NCBI RefSeq assembly: GCF_017433805.1
Contig: NZ_JAFRGN010000007.1
Location: 124,001-188,000 of the forward strand
Direction of reading: 5' to 3'
DNA: 64,000 nucleotides
Source: Butyrivibrio sp.
GTDB lineage: Bacteria; Bacillota; Clostridia; Lachnospirales; Lachnospiraceae
Part shown: positions 26,280-34,540 of the stretch, piece after piece
Numbering within the stretch: position 1 is the stretch's first letter
Layout of the letters: each line of letters begins with the position of its first letter
The notes under the pieces: generated by a model
What the model saw: the letters and a program-made list of their open reading frames with translations, nothing else
Told to the model about the DNA's origin: nothing
Databases searched by the model: none
Translations under genes and position numbers: made by a program

Positions 26280-27341
26280 TTATGCCCTCTGCTTCTTCCA
26301 TGGGAAATTGATGTTTCCAAGTGTTCTCTTTCTCCACTCCAGAACCTTGGGTGACCAGCTGTAGATCATCATCACAATGAGGACGATTGAGTAGATCAGC
26401 ATTCTGTAGGTGTTAAAGCCTCTAAGGAGCTCTGGAAGCAGGTACAGGATGCAGGCTGCGATAACGCTTCCTCTGATATTTCCGATTCCACCAAGAACTA
26501 CATATACCAGGATCATGATGGATGCGTTGTAGCCAAAGTACTGTGAGCTTGCTGTAAGTGTTGTAATGTTATGGGAAAAGAGAACCCCTGCTGCCCCTGC
26601 AATCGCTGCGGAAATAATGAAGGCCATCATCTTGTATCTAGTCACATTGATTCCTGTAGCTTCTGCTGCGATGTAGTTGTCTCTGACAGCCATGATCGCA
26701 CGGCCATCTCTGGAGTTAACCAGGTTCTGAACCACAAACAGAGCCAGTAAAAGAACTATGATTCCCACTGTAAAGCTTGAATTGTGAGGAGTTCCTGTAA
26801 TTCCCATAGCTCCGTTTACAATGAGCTGTCCGTCAGGCTCCATGCCAAGCTCCATGGCATTTTTAAGCGAGAAATGAACGCCCTTACTATCTACACCAAT
26901 GTAAAATGCATTGATTACGTTTTTGATAATTTCACCAAAGGCCAGTGTTACGATTGCAAGATAGTCGCCTTTAAGCCTCAGTACAGGGATACCAATGAGG
27001 AATCCGAAAAGAGCTGCAAATGCAATTCCGATCACAAAAGCCAGGATAAATCTTGGGGCTGTAGGAAGTGATTCCTCTGTAACCTTGGAGAAAAATGCAC
27101 TTGTGAAGGCTCCGATACACATGAATCCGCAGTGTCCGATACTGAGCTCGCCCAGGATTCCTACACAAAGGTTAAGGGCAACAGCGATAACTGCGTAATA
27201 GGTCATTGGAACAAGTAGTCCCTTCATGTGGCTTGAAAGATTACCCGTAACAGCCAGAAGCTGGAAAACAGCGAAGGCCACTACTACGATGCCATATGTT
27301 ATAAGATTGTCTTTTGTCTTCTTATTCATAGTCAATTTCAT
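26280..27341 (-). CDS. livM: Branched-chain amino acid ABC transporter permease LivM
   Basis: About 353 residues with about nine helices. LSIGHCGFMCIGAFTSA and LRLKGDYLAIVTLAFGEIIKN are hallmark LivM motifs, as is VLGGIGNIRGSV in the cytoplasmic loop that contacts the ATPases. The ATG at 27341 has GGAGAA upstream and sits 22 bases after the livH stop. The longer reading overlaps livH and is rejected. The C-terminus is basic (WRKRTLGNINFPWKKQRA). Confidence 0.93.
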   Translation of the reverse strand: MKLTMNKKTKDNLITYGIVVVAFAVFQLLAVTGNLSSHMKGLLVPMTYYAVIAVALNLCVGILGELSIGHCGFMCIGAFTSAFFSKVTEESLPTAPRFILAFVIGIAFAALFGFLIGIPVLRLKGDYLAIVTLAFGEIIKNVINAFYIGVDSKGVHFSLKNAMELGMEPDGQLIVNGAMGITGTPHNSSFTVGIIVLLLALFVVQNLVNSRDGRAIMAVRDNYIAAEATGINVTRYKMMAFIISAAIAGAAGVLFSHNITTLTASSQYFGYNASIMILVYVVLGGIGNIRGSVIAACILYLLPELLRGFNTYRMLIYSIVLIVMMIYSWSPKVLEWRKRTLGNINFPWKKQRA

Positions 27342-27363
27342 AATCTCTTTTCTCCTGCCATCA

Positions 27364-28251
27364 TCAGACTTTTTCCTGAATCTTCTTGCCCAGAATACCT
27401 GTAGGCTTAACGAGAAGTACAACGACCAGAATTCCAAATACGATTGCATCAGAAAGCTGGGATGAAATATATGTCTTACTGAGAATCTCTACTATTCCAA
27501 GTACAAGTCCGCCGATCATAGCTCCTGGAATTGATCCGATTCCTCCCAGAACCGCTGCTACGAAGGCCTTGATACCAGGCATAGCACCTGTATATGGTGA
27601 AAGAGATGGATAAGCAGAACAAAGAAGTGCGCCGGCAATGGCCGCAAGAGCTGAACCAATGGCAAAGGTCAGCATAATGGTCTTATTGACGTTGATGCCC
27701 ATAAGAGCTGCTGCTCCTTTATCCTCCGCAACAGCCAGCATAGCCTGGCCCTGACGGGTTTTCTTTATAAAGAGCTGCAAAACGATGAGCACTATGACAC
27801 TGATGGCGATGGTTACGATCGTAACGCCCTGAATACGAAGATCTCCGCCAGCAAATGTAAGGCCTTCCCACTTAATAACTGAGGTAAAAGACTTGATGTC
27901 AGCGCCAAAGATAAGAAGTGCTAAGTTCTCAAGGAAATAGCTGACGCCGATAGCTGTAATAAGAACAGCAAGTGGAGAAGCTGCGCCTCGAAGTGGTCTG
28001 TAGGCCACAAATTCAGTTGTGATTCCAAGGAGCGTACACAGAACGATAGCTACCAGAATACCCACTATGGAATTACCACTTAGTGCTCCGCTTACGGTAA
28101 AGATAATATAGCAGCCCACCATGATAAAATCGCCGTGAGCAAAATTAAGCATCTTGGCAATACCATAAACCATGGTATATCCAAGGGCTATAATCGCATA
28201 TATGCTCCCCAAGCTAAGTCCACTTATGAGATATGTAAGGAAACTACTCAT
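27364..28251 (-). CDS. livH: Branched-chain amino acid ABC transporter permease LivH
   Basis: About 295 residues with eight or so helices. Typical motifs are ALGYTMVYGIAKMLNFAHGDF, AYRPLRGAASPLAVLITAIG and AAVLGGIGSIPGAMIGG. With LivM it forms the membrane channel. AGGAGG lies 7 bases before the ATG at 28251. A terminator sits between it and livK, so it is probably expressed by read-through and less than the binding protein. Confidence 0.94.
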   Translation of the reverse strand: MSSFLTYLISGLSLGSIYAIIALGYTMVYGIAKMLNFAHGDFIMVGCYIIFTVSGALSGNSIVGILVAIVLCTLLGITTEFVAYRPLRGAASPLAVLITAIGVSYFLENLALLIFGADIKSFTSVIKWEGLTFAGGDLRIQGVTIVTIAISVIVLIVLQLFIKKTRQGQAMLAVAEDKGAAALMGINVNKTIMLTFAIGSALAAIAGALLCSAYPSLSPYTGAMPGIKAFVAAVLGGIGSIPGAMIGGLVLGIVEILSKTYISSQLSDAIVFGILVVVLLVKPTGILGKKIQEKV

Positions 28252-28271
28252 TCTATTGCCTCCTGAGAAAT

Positions 28272-28305
28272 ATAAAACGAGGGACACCTTTGACAGCGTC
28301 CCTCG
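28272..28305 (-). terminator. Terminator between livK and livH
   Basis: An 8-bp core stem (CGAGGGAC at 28278-28285 with GTCCCTCG at 28298-28305) followed on the minus strand by TTTTATATTT. It would end most transcripts after the binding-protein gene, leaving lower levels of the permease and ATPase genes. Confidence 0.8.
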
Positions 28306-28341
28306 CTGAAAGATTGATATTATTATACTATAAAACGAGTT

Positions 28342-29499
28342 TTACTGAGCAGATACATAAGCTCCGTTCTTGATAACTACAGCCTTAGGCTCCTTGTTAG
28401 GCTCACCGTTTGCTGCCCATGTCATCTTGGCAGATGTAAGACCTGAAGCCTCGATCTCTGTCATAGCGCCCTTAAGAGCTTCGCAGATATCTGAAACGCT
28501 CATGTCAGGTGTTACGTTCTTAGCTTCCATAGCCTTCTTGATGATGTAAACTGCATCGTAAGCATCTGCTGCGAACTGGTTAGGAATCTCACCGTACTTC
28601 TCCTGATACTTAGCTACGAAATTAACTGTAAGATCATCCTTGGCATCAGCTGCGAAAGGTGTTAGAAGCATAACGCCCTCTGCAAGAGATACATCAAAGT
28701 TCTCAACTGTAAGGATTCCGTCGAGACCATCTACACCAAAGAATGTAGGAGCGTATCCCATTGTGTTAGCCTGTGTAAGGATAAGTGAAGCATCCTTGTA
28801 GTAGATAGGAAGGAATACAAGGTCAGCGCCTGCATCCTTAGCCTTCTGAAGCTGTACAGAGAAATCTGTGTTGTTGTCCTGTGTGAAAGCCTCAGCAGAA
28901 ACGATCTCGAAGTTCTTGCCTGCTGCTTCCTCTGTGAACTTCTGGTAAATACCGCTTGAATATACATCTGAGCTATCGTAGATGATACCTACCTTAGTAG
29001 CCAGATTGTTATCTGAAATGTACTGAGCAGAAGCAATACCCTGGTTAGGATCTGAGAAACATACTCTGAATGCGTTGTCATACTTAACACAGTCCTCAGC
29101 TGATCCTGAAGGTGTGAGCTGGAACATGTTGTCTGCCTTAGTATTCTCAGAAACTGCGATTGAACATGCACTTGTTGTAGAACCAACAAGAACCTGCATT
29201 CCCCAGTCCTTAAGTGTATTGTATGCGTTTACTGACTTCTCTGCATTGAGCTCGTCGTCTTCCTTCTTATACTCGATCTGATATCCGTTGATACCACCAG
29301 CAGCGTTGATCTCCTCAACAGCAAGCTCTGCAGCGTTACATACTGCAAGACCATAAGCAGCTGCGCCACCTGTAAGAGGTCCGATAGCACCAATCTTGAA
29401 AGTGTTACTTCCACTTCCCTGTGCTCCACAACCAGCCAGCATTGATACTGCCATCATTGAAGCCATTGCTAAACTTACTACTTTACTGAACTTCTTCAT
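28342..29499 (-). CDS. livK: Branched-chain amino acid ABC transporter binding lipoprotein
   Basis: 385 residues. A lipoprotein signal peptide ends in the lipobox SMLAGC (Cys24 or so), followed by a Gly/Ser linker. The mature protein starts TFKIGAIGPLTGGAAAYG, the hallmark of the LivK/LivJ family (type I periplasmic fold). It should capture leucine, isoleucine or valine, or related ligands, outside the membrane and hand them to LivHMGF. First gene of the operon, with a strong promoter and a GAGGAGG ribosome site. The name livK stands for the family; ligand specificity is not proven. Confidence 0.92.
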   Translation of the reverse strand: MKKFSKVVSLAMASMMAVSMLAGCGAQGSGSNTFKIGAIGPLTGGAAAYGLAVCNAAELAVEEINAAGGINGYQIEYKKEDDELNAEKSVNAYNTLKDWGMQVLVGSTTSACSIAVSENTKADNMFQLTPSGSAEDCVKYDNAFRVCFSDPNQGIASAQYISDNNLATKVGIIYDSSDVYSSGIYQKFTEEAAGKNFEIVSAEAFTQDNNTDFSVQLQKAKDAGADLVFLPIYYKDASLILTQANTMGYAPTFFGVDGLDGILTVENFDVSLAEGVMLLTPFAADAKDDLTVNFVAKYQEKYGEIPNQFAADAYDAVYIIKKAMEAKNVTPDMSVSDICEALKGAMTEIEASGLTSAKMTWAANGEPNKEPKAVVIKNGAYVSAQ

Positions 29500-29598
29500 A
29501 ACCAGTTCCTCCTCGTTAAATTATTTTGGATAAAAAACGTAGTGAAAAAACATACGAAATTAAGAAATGTATATTTGTATACAATCTTATACTTTTAA

Positions 29599-29627
29599 AG
29601 ATTAAAGCATTGTAGTGTAAAAGTCAA
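29599..29627 (-). promoter_or_regulatory. Promoter of the liv operon
   Basis: TTGACT (29622-29627) and TAATCT (29599-29604) on the minus strand with a 17-base spacer. The leader before livK is about 90 bases. I see no T-box or other riboswitch in it. Confidence 0.65.
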
Positions 29628-29689
29628 CAGAAATATGGATATATTCAATAAACAATATATTGATTAATTATTTTCTACAATTTAGCAGA

Positions 29690-29718
29690 TTGCATTCGTA
29701 CATTAACATTGTTAGAAT
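29690..29718 (+). promoter_or_regulatory. Promoter of the 171-residue membrane-protein gene
   Basis: TTGCAT (29690-29695) and TAGAAT (29713-29718) with a 17-base spacer. The start codon follows after a short leader holding GAGGGGGA. Confidence 0.55.
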
Positions 29719-29742
29719 TAATACATAGAGGGGGAATTGAAT

Positions 29743-30255
29743 ATGCTTCAATTATCTTATTTGGGAATTGCCTTTGCGGCAGTTTTCTATTTGGTATTTG
29801 GAATTACTGTACGTCTTATGGCTATTAGTAGCAATACTCGTAATAAGCTAAGACTAGGTATTCTGATTACTTCATTTTCTTTGGTAGCTGTTTTTTCTCT
29901 TTTTGCAGGATTGCTTAACCTGAACGGCGGAAGGCTGTTTTTGGGTGTTCTCCTTTTCCTGCTTTCTTTTGGAGCGTTCTTTGTTCTTGCTGCGATCTTT
30001 GTCGAACTCCACCACATCAAAACAAAAGTTAAAATGCGCAGGTTTATGGTTTTGTTTGATATCGTGGATAAATTTATCACGGAAGGCAAGACACAGGACG
30101 AGATTCTCTCATATCTTGTAGAGATTCAGAAGCTTACATTAAAGGAAGCCAGAGATTTTCTGGAGTTTATAACAGATCCTCAGAATCATCAGTTCCTTGT
30201 TGATGTTAATGAGAAGATCCATGAAGCTCAGCTTCTGAGGGGCCTTACTAAATAA
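29743..30255 (+). CDS. Uncharacterised membrane protein with cytoplasmic helical tail
   Basis: About 170 residues. Three hydrophobic segments (about 5-27, 37-60 and 66-90) are followed by a basic stretch (HHIKTKVKMRR) and a charged helical C-terminal domain of about 75 residues. No family is recognised. The ATG at 29743 has GAGGGGGA upstream; the longer frame starts with TTG. The gene has its own promoter and a strong terminator and is divergent from liv. A membrane-anchored adaptor or regulator role is possible but unproven. Confidence 0.7.
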   Translation: MLQLSYLGIAFAAVFYLVFGITVRLMAISSNTRNKLRLGILITSFSLVAVFSLFAGLLNLNGGRLFLGVLLFLLSFGAFFVLAAIFVELHHIKTKVKMRRFMVLFDIVDKFITEGKTQDEILSYLVEIQKLTLKEARDFLEFITDPQNHQFLVDVNEKIHEAQLLRGLTK

Positions 30256-30295
30256 CGCGTATGATCCAAGTTCATACATATTTCCTTTTGCAAAA

Positions 30296-30336
30296 AGAAG
30301 CGGCACCAACCCGAAGAATCGTGTTGTGCCGCTTCT
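30296..30336. terminator. Bidirectional terminator
   Basis: An 11-bp stem (AGAAGCGGCAC with GTGCCGCTTCT) with T-runs on both strands, between two convergent genes. Confidence 0.88.
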
Positions 30337-30363
30337 TTTTCTATGTGCATTCCTACCTTTGAC

Positions 30364-30723
30364 TTAAGCAAACAGATCGAGATTTGCTCCAGATACGCCA
30401 TAGCTCATAGCATCCTGGCTCTGTGAGTATCCGACTGTCATTCCCTGGAACTTTTGAGCCACATCATTATACATGCGGTTAGCTTCCTGGGATTTTTTGA
30501 CCATATCAATTGCCATCTGCATCGGATCATCTTCATCATCCTTTGTATCTGATACGGCCTGAGCATTAGGGTATCCAACAGGTGTAACATTTGGAACTAA
30601 CCCTTTAGCTCCGTGGTTTACAAACTCGTCCGAAACCTCTGACTGATTCTTAATAGTATAATTCATGGGCTGGACAAAGCTCATACCATATGAACTTCCG
30701 ATTGCTCCTATAGAAATTCCCAT
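30364..30723 (-). CDS. Hypothetical 119-residue protein
   Basis: The protein starts MGISIGAIGSSYG and has an acidic middle (DTKDDEDDPMQ), a helical stretch (MAIDMVKKSQEANRMYNDVAQKF cut in two by Ser) and a Ser/Gly/Gln-rich tail. There is no signal peptide or membrane helix. AAAGGAG precedes the ATG and a terminator follows, so it is a real gene. I do not recognise the family. The low-complexity ends suggest a disordered or secreted-substrate-like protein, but that is speculation. Confidence 0.65.
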   Translation of the reverse strand: MGISIGAIGSSYGMSFVQPMNYTIKNQSEVSDEFVNHGAKGLVPNVTPVGYPNAQAVSDTKDDEDDPMQMAIDMVKKSQEANRMYNDVAQKFQGMTVGYSQSQDAMSYGVSGANLDLFA

Positions 30724-30908
30724 AAATCTCCTTTACAATCAACACCACATTTTCCTATCTACATACTATTCTAAGGGCCCTTTATATGCAATTATCCCCT
30801 TCGGAATTCTGCATAAAGATTTTGCGATATTTTATTAAAATTTGTTAAAATTTATGATATTATAATAAAGAGTAACTTCATTTTGCATCTAGAAAGGAGC
30901 AACGACAG

Positions 30909-31184
30909 ATGGGCAACAGCCAACTGCAGTATTCTCCGTTCAAACCAAATTTGAAGACAGCAGAAGTATTCGCGTGGGGCGATCCGGAGTACAACTTATT
31001 TGATCAGCTTAATGAGAAATATGAAAAGAGCCATCCTGAGTATCATGAGCTCTCTTCCTATGAGAAGATGGTGATCAGACAACAGATTCATCACGAGGCA
31101 ATTGGCCTCACACCTCTTAACCTTATTAAGGCTTTCGTAGAAGATCCGCAGTTCGATGAATTCCGTTCAGTGGACGCTTATTAA
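30909..31184 (+). CDS. Hypothetical 91-residue protein
   Basis: A soluble acidic protein with aromatic-rich segments (AEVFAWGDPEYNLFDQL, SHPEYHELSSYEKM) and two predicted helices. The start has AAAGGAG 10 bases upstream and a TATAAT-like element lies about 45 bases upstream. It ends before a strong terminator. No family is recognised. It is divergent from the 119-residue gene across a 185-base AT-rich gap. Confidence 0.68.
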   Translation: MGNSQLQYSPFKPNLKTAEVFAWGDPEYNLFDQLNEKYEKSHPEYHELSSYEKMVIRQQIHHEAIGLTPLNLIKAFVEDPQFDEFRSVDAY

Positions 31185-31227
31185 ATTTCATATCGAATAT
31201 AATCTATGTAAATAGTTTACGGGCTCT

Positions 31228-31263
31228 AAAAAGCCATCGGGACCACAGTCTCGATGGCTTTTT
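31228..31263. terminator. Bidirectional terminator
   Basis: A 12-bp stem (AAAAAGCCATCG with CGATGGCTTTTT), extended by an inner GGAC/GTCT pairing, between convergent genes. T-runs occur on both strands. Confidence 0.9.
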
Positions 31264-31269
31264 GCGCGC

Positions 31270-32592
31270 TTATTTAGTCTCGCGGTTGACGTATTTATTG
31301 TGGAACTTGGAGTAGGCTATCTTCTGGCTGCTGTAGAGGCTGGAGTAACCTGAGAAGGTGTAGCTGAGGGCTACTGCCAGGAGATAGTAAGGCATTCCCT
31401 TGAAGCCAAAGAGCTCAAAGCAGATGAGAAGGGATGAAATCGGGCAGTTTGTAACGCCGCAGAAAAGCGCTCCCATTCCGATAGCTGCGCAAAGAGCTGG
31501 ATCAAAGCCGAATATCTGTGAATAAAGGCATCCGAAGGTAGCTCCAATGTAAAGAGATGGAACAATCTCACCACCCTTATAGCCTGCGCCAAGAGTAAAT
31601 GCAGTGAAAATGATCTTGAGAAGGAAGGCCAGATGAGGCGCTTCTCCCTTGATTGCCATTTCAATCACGTCCATACCTGCGCCGTTGTAGTATCGAATGC
31701 CAGGTATGTAGTGGAATCCAGTGCTGTCAATTCTAACCCCCATGAGATATGTAAGGGCCACAACGATGCAACCACCGACGAATACTCTCACATAAGGATT
31801 AGGCAGGAACTTTTTGTAGTTTCTACCAGCGAACTTAAGACTCTGGCAAAAGAAAACGCTGACTACTGCGCAGAGGATTCCGAGGATTCCTGTAAACACT
31901 GCGTTGTACAGGTCAAAGGCTGGAACTACTGCTACGGTAAAAACTTCTGCTGATACGCCAAGAATTCTTGCAATTCCCTGCGCTGTAAGAGCAGAGATAA
32001 CGCAAGGCACAAGGGCTGAATAGTACATGACGCCTACATTTTCTATTTCCATTGCCATGAAAGCCGCTGTCATTGGAGTTCCGAAGAGTGCTGAAAAAGC
32101 TGCACTCATGCCACACATAGTGATGATCTTGATATTTCCCTCTTTTAACTTAAAAAGCCTTCCGAGGTTATAGCCAAGGCTTCCTCCCATCTGAAGAGCA
32201 GCACTCTCACGTCCTGTAGAACCACCAAAGAGGTGTGTTATTGCAGTTGAGATAAATATAAGCGGCGCTTTGGTGATGGGAAGGTTGTCGCCCTCCTGAA
32301 TAGACTTGATAACAAGGTTTGTTCCCTTGTCCTCATAGTCCTTGCAAAGTCTATACAAAAAGACGATGAAAAGACCTGCAAAGGGCAGCACCAAAATAAT
32401 GTAGTCATGGGCGGTTCTAAAAGCTGTAGCCCAGACAATTGCATAGTAAAAGGCTGTTCCTATAACGCCTACAATAAGTCCTGTAAGGCATCCAAAAAAC
32501 AGCCATCTTCCTAATACTCTGATTCGTCCCAGCAAATCCAGCTCTGGCATATGCTCGACGATGTACTCTATTGGGTTTTCTCTTTTTTCCAT
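31270..32592 (-). CDS. ClC-family chloride/anion channel or antiporter
   Basis: About 440 residues with many helices. Seen are FGGSTGRESAALQMGGSLG, in which Glu after Arg is the gating glutamate, then GMSAAFSALFGTPMTAAFMAMEI and GAGYKGGEIVPSLYIGATFG with the conserved Tyr-containing C-terminal helices. It therefore has the core of a ClC transporter. The filter reads GDNLP rather than the classical GSGIP. It is not clear whether the ion is chloride or fluoride. The ATG at 32592 has AGGATG upstream; the longer reading lacks support. Confidence 0.86.
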   Translation of the reverse strand: MEKRENPIEYIVEHMPELDLLGRIRVLGRWLFFGCLTGLIVGVIGTAFYYAIVWATAFRTAHDYIILVLPFAGLFIVFLYRLCKDYEDKGTNLVIKSIQEGDNLPITKAPLIFISTAITHLFGGSTGRESAALQMGGSLGYNLGRLFKLKEGNIKIITMCGMSAAFSALFGTPMTAAFMAMEIENVGVMYYSALVPCVISALTAQGIARILGVSAEVFTVAVVPAFDLYNAVFTGILGILCAVVSVFFCQSLKFAGRNYKKFLPNPYVRVFVGGCIVVALTYLMGVRIDSTGFHYIPGIRYYNGAGMDVIEMAIKGEAPHLAFLLKIIFTAFTLGAGYKGGEIVPSLYIGATFGCLYSQIFGFDPALCAAIGMGALFCGVTNCPISSLLICFELFGFKGMPYYLLAVALSYTFSGYSSLYSSQKIAYSKFHNKYVNRETK

Positions 32593-32647
32593 AATATCAT
32601 CCTCATAAACCTGACAAACTAAGATAATATTATAGTACATCCTTTAT

Positions 32648-34312
32648 TTATAACAATTCAAGAAGTCCCTTAATTCCTTTGTCCTCGTAAATTCTCTTAT
32701 AAACATCAACCTCATCCTTGATGATAAGATCAATCTGCTTCATTCCAAGAAGCTCAACTGGAGCTTTGTCATCTGTCAAAAGATGTCCTGTACTGCTATA
32801 AGGAATGATTGTCTTTTCCACATGTTCCATCATAGCCTTGAGATCTGAATTTTTCTCAAAATAAATGTCGTTGCCAAGTCTTGTAACAAGGTCATCTCCG
32901 TTTGTTGCAAAGAGTTCCTTGTTGGTTGAGCCCACAACGTCAACAATCATTACCTGATCAAATACTGAAGAAATAGTGTCAGCAAGGTAGGTATTAATGG
33001 TAGCGTCAGATGAATTCTGGCTGTCTTTTGCCATATCAAAGCCTGCATCCTCGCTGTACATGTTCATGTTTACTACCATAACGCCCTGTTCTGTCAGGTG
33101 CTCTTTTACCAAAGTAAAGAATTCCTGAGAAGACATCTGGAAAGGAATTGTGATGTCCTGATAGGCATCAACCATGATTACGTCGTACTTCTTATCTACA
33201 GCGTTAAGGAAAGCTCTGCCATCATAGGTTGTAACCTTGGTAGTTTCCGGAAGTTCAAAGTACTTGTGAGCAAGGTCGGTGATCTTGTCGTCAATCTCGA
33301 CGCCCTCAACGTTCACGTTATCAAAATATCTGTCAAGCTGCGTGGCATAGGTTCCTGAGCCCATTCCAAGGATTAGAACCTCGAGATTATCGTCCCCAAC
33401 CTGCTGCCTAATCTTGGCATTAGCCATGTAGGGAGCAGCAAGGGCGTAGTCATAATACATTCCAGTCAGTGATCCATCTTTTATAAGAATTGACTGAACT
33501 CCGAAGAGTACGTTTGTTGAGAGAATAACGCTGTTTGGAGTCTCTTTTACCTGAAGGTAGTTATAAACAGACTCACCCTCGAAAGTAAGGTCTTTTTCCC
33601 AGAAAGCGAAGCTTCCGCTGTGACCGAATACGCAGCAGAGTGCAAAGATAAGGACACTGGAAATAATTTTGGCTGTGACATTCTTCTTGGAGCCTGGGCT
33701 CACGAAATATAGGATTGAGAGAGCTAACAGGATTCCAGCGAAGATAAGGAAGGTGATTGCTGTACCAACTGCTGGAATAGTCACAAAGGTAGGCATAAAG
33801 GTTCCGATGATGCTGCCGATTGTATTGAAAGCGCCAAGGGTTCCGATGATCTTGCCGTTGTCCTCAAGGGAATCTGTGGTGTACTTGGCAAGGCTTGGTG
33901 TAACAGTTCCAAGAAGGAACAGCGGAAATACGAAAACTATCATGCATGCTGCAAAAGCTGCAATTACCAGGAAATTACTGTTAACTGCGAATATGAGCAC
34001 CGCTGAGATTCCAAGGATTATATACTTGCCCAGAACGGGAATAGCTGCAATCCACAGAGCTGCAACGATAATTCTGCCATAAAGCTTACCTGGATCAGGA
34101 TCTTTGTCGGCCTTTCTGCCACCGTAGATATTGCCAAGTGCCATGGCTATCATGATTGTTCCGATGATGATTGTCCACACGATCTGTGATGAACTGAAAT
34201 ATGGAGCTAAGAGCCTGCTTGCACCAAGCTCTACCGCCATTACAGACATTCCAGCAAAGAACTCCGTCATGTACAAAAATAACTTGTTATTAAGAATCGC
34301 TTTCTTTTCCAT
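32648..34312 (-). CDS. Fused MFS-like membrane and spermidine synthase-like protein
   Basis: A 554-residue protein. Residues about 10-225 hold eight or so helices starting FFAGMSVMAVELGASRLLAPYF, the usual start of these fusions. Residues about 245-540 form a spermidine-synthase-like methyltransferase fold with EVLILGMGSGTYATQL (cofactor loop), VNVEGVEID and VIMVDAYQD. In polyamine synthases the last motif has an Asp that binds the aminopropyl acceptor. The substrate is unknown. The two-part layout is common in bacteria. It lies 55 bases upstream of the ClC gene on the same strand. Confidence 0.87.
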   Translation of the reverse strand: MEKKAILNNKLFLYMTEFFAGMSVMAVELGASRLLAPYFSSSQIVWTIIIGTIMIAMALGNIYGGRKADKDPDPGKLYGRIIVAALWIAAIPVLGKYIILGISAVLIFAVNSNFLVIAAFAACMIVFVFPLFLLGTVTPSLAKYTTDSLEDNGKIIGTLGAFNTIGSIIGTFMPTFVTIPAVGTAITFLIFAGILLALSILYFVSPGSKKNVTAKIISSVLIFALCCVFGHSGSFAFWEKDLTFEGESVYNYLQVKETPNSVILSTNVLFGVQSILIKDGSLTGMYYDYALAAPYMANAKIRQQVGDDNLEVLILGMGSGTYATQLDRYFDNVNVEGVEIDDKITDLAHKYFELPETTKVTTYDGRAFLNAVDKKYDVIMVDAYQDITIPFQMSSQEFFTLVKEHLTEQGVMVVNMNMYSEDAGFDMAKDSQNSSDATINTYLADTISSVFDQVMIVDVVGSTNKELFATNGDDLVTRLGNDIYFEKNSDLKAMMEHVEKTIIPYSSTGHLLTDDKAPVELLGMKQIDLIIKDEVDVYKRIYEDKGIKGLLELL

Positions 34313-34360
34313 ACCTGTTATAAATTTCTCCCAGTTTTATCGAATAATACGAACATTATG

Positions 34361-34369
34361 AGTATATCA
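34361..34369 (-). promoter_or_regulatory. Extended -10 of the spermidine synthase-like gene
   Basis: TGATATACT on the minus strand is an extended -10. The leader to the ATG at 34312 is about 45 bases. Confidence 0.5.
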
Positions 34370-34540
34370 CAGCCGATATAAATTGCGCACTATCTATTAT
34401 TTTTTCACATTTAGGTCATAGCGCTTATTTACGAATATTATTATATTTATTTTCGTTTGTTTTAATAAATAAAACACCTTTAAATGCTACAATTTATCTG
34501 TGTAACTGTGTACCTTTGCGTTCTGATTTGGACTAATAAT

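Noticed and set aside
29500-29742. T-box or leucine-responsive leader before livK
   Set aside because: The leader after the mapped promoter is about 90 bases with no T-box core or attenuator hairpin.
31270-32592. Fluoride-specific ClC antiporter
   Set aside because: The GREsA-type motif is suggestive, but the filter residues that define the fluoride group cannot be confirmed from sequence, and no fluoride riboswitch is seen.
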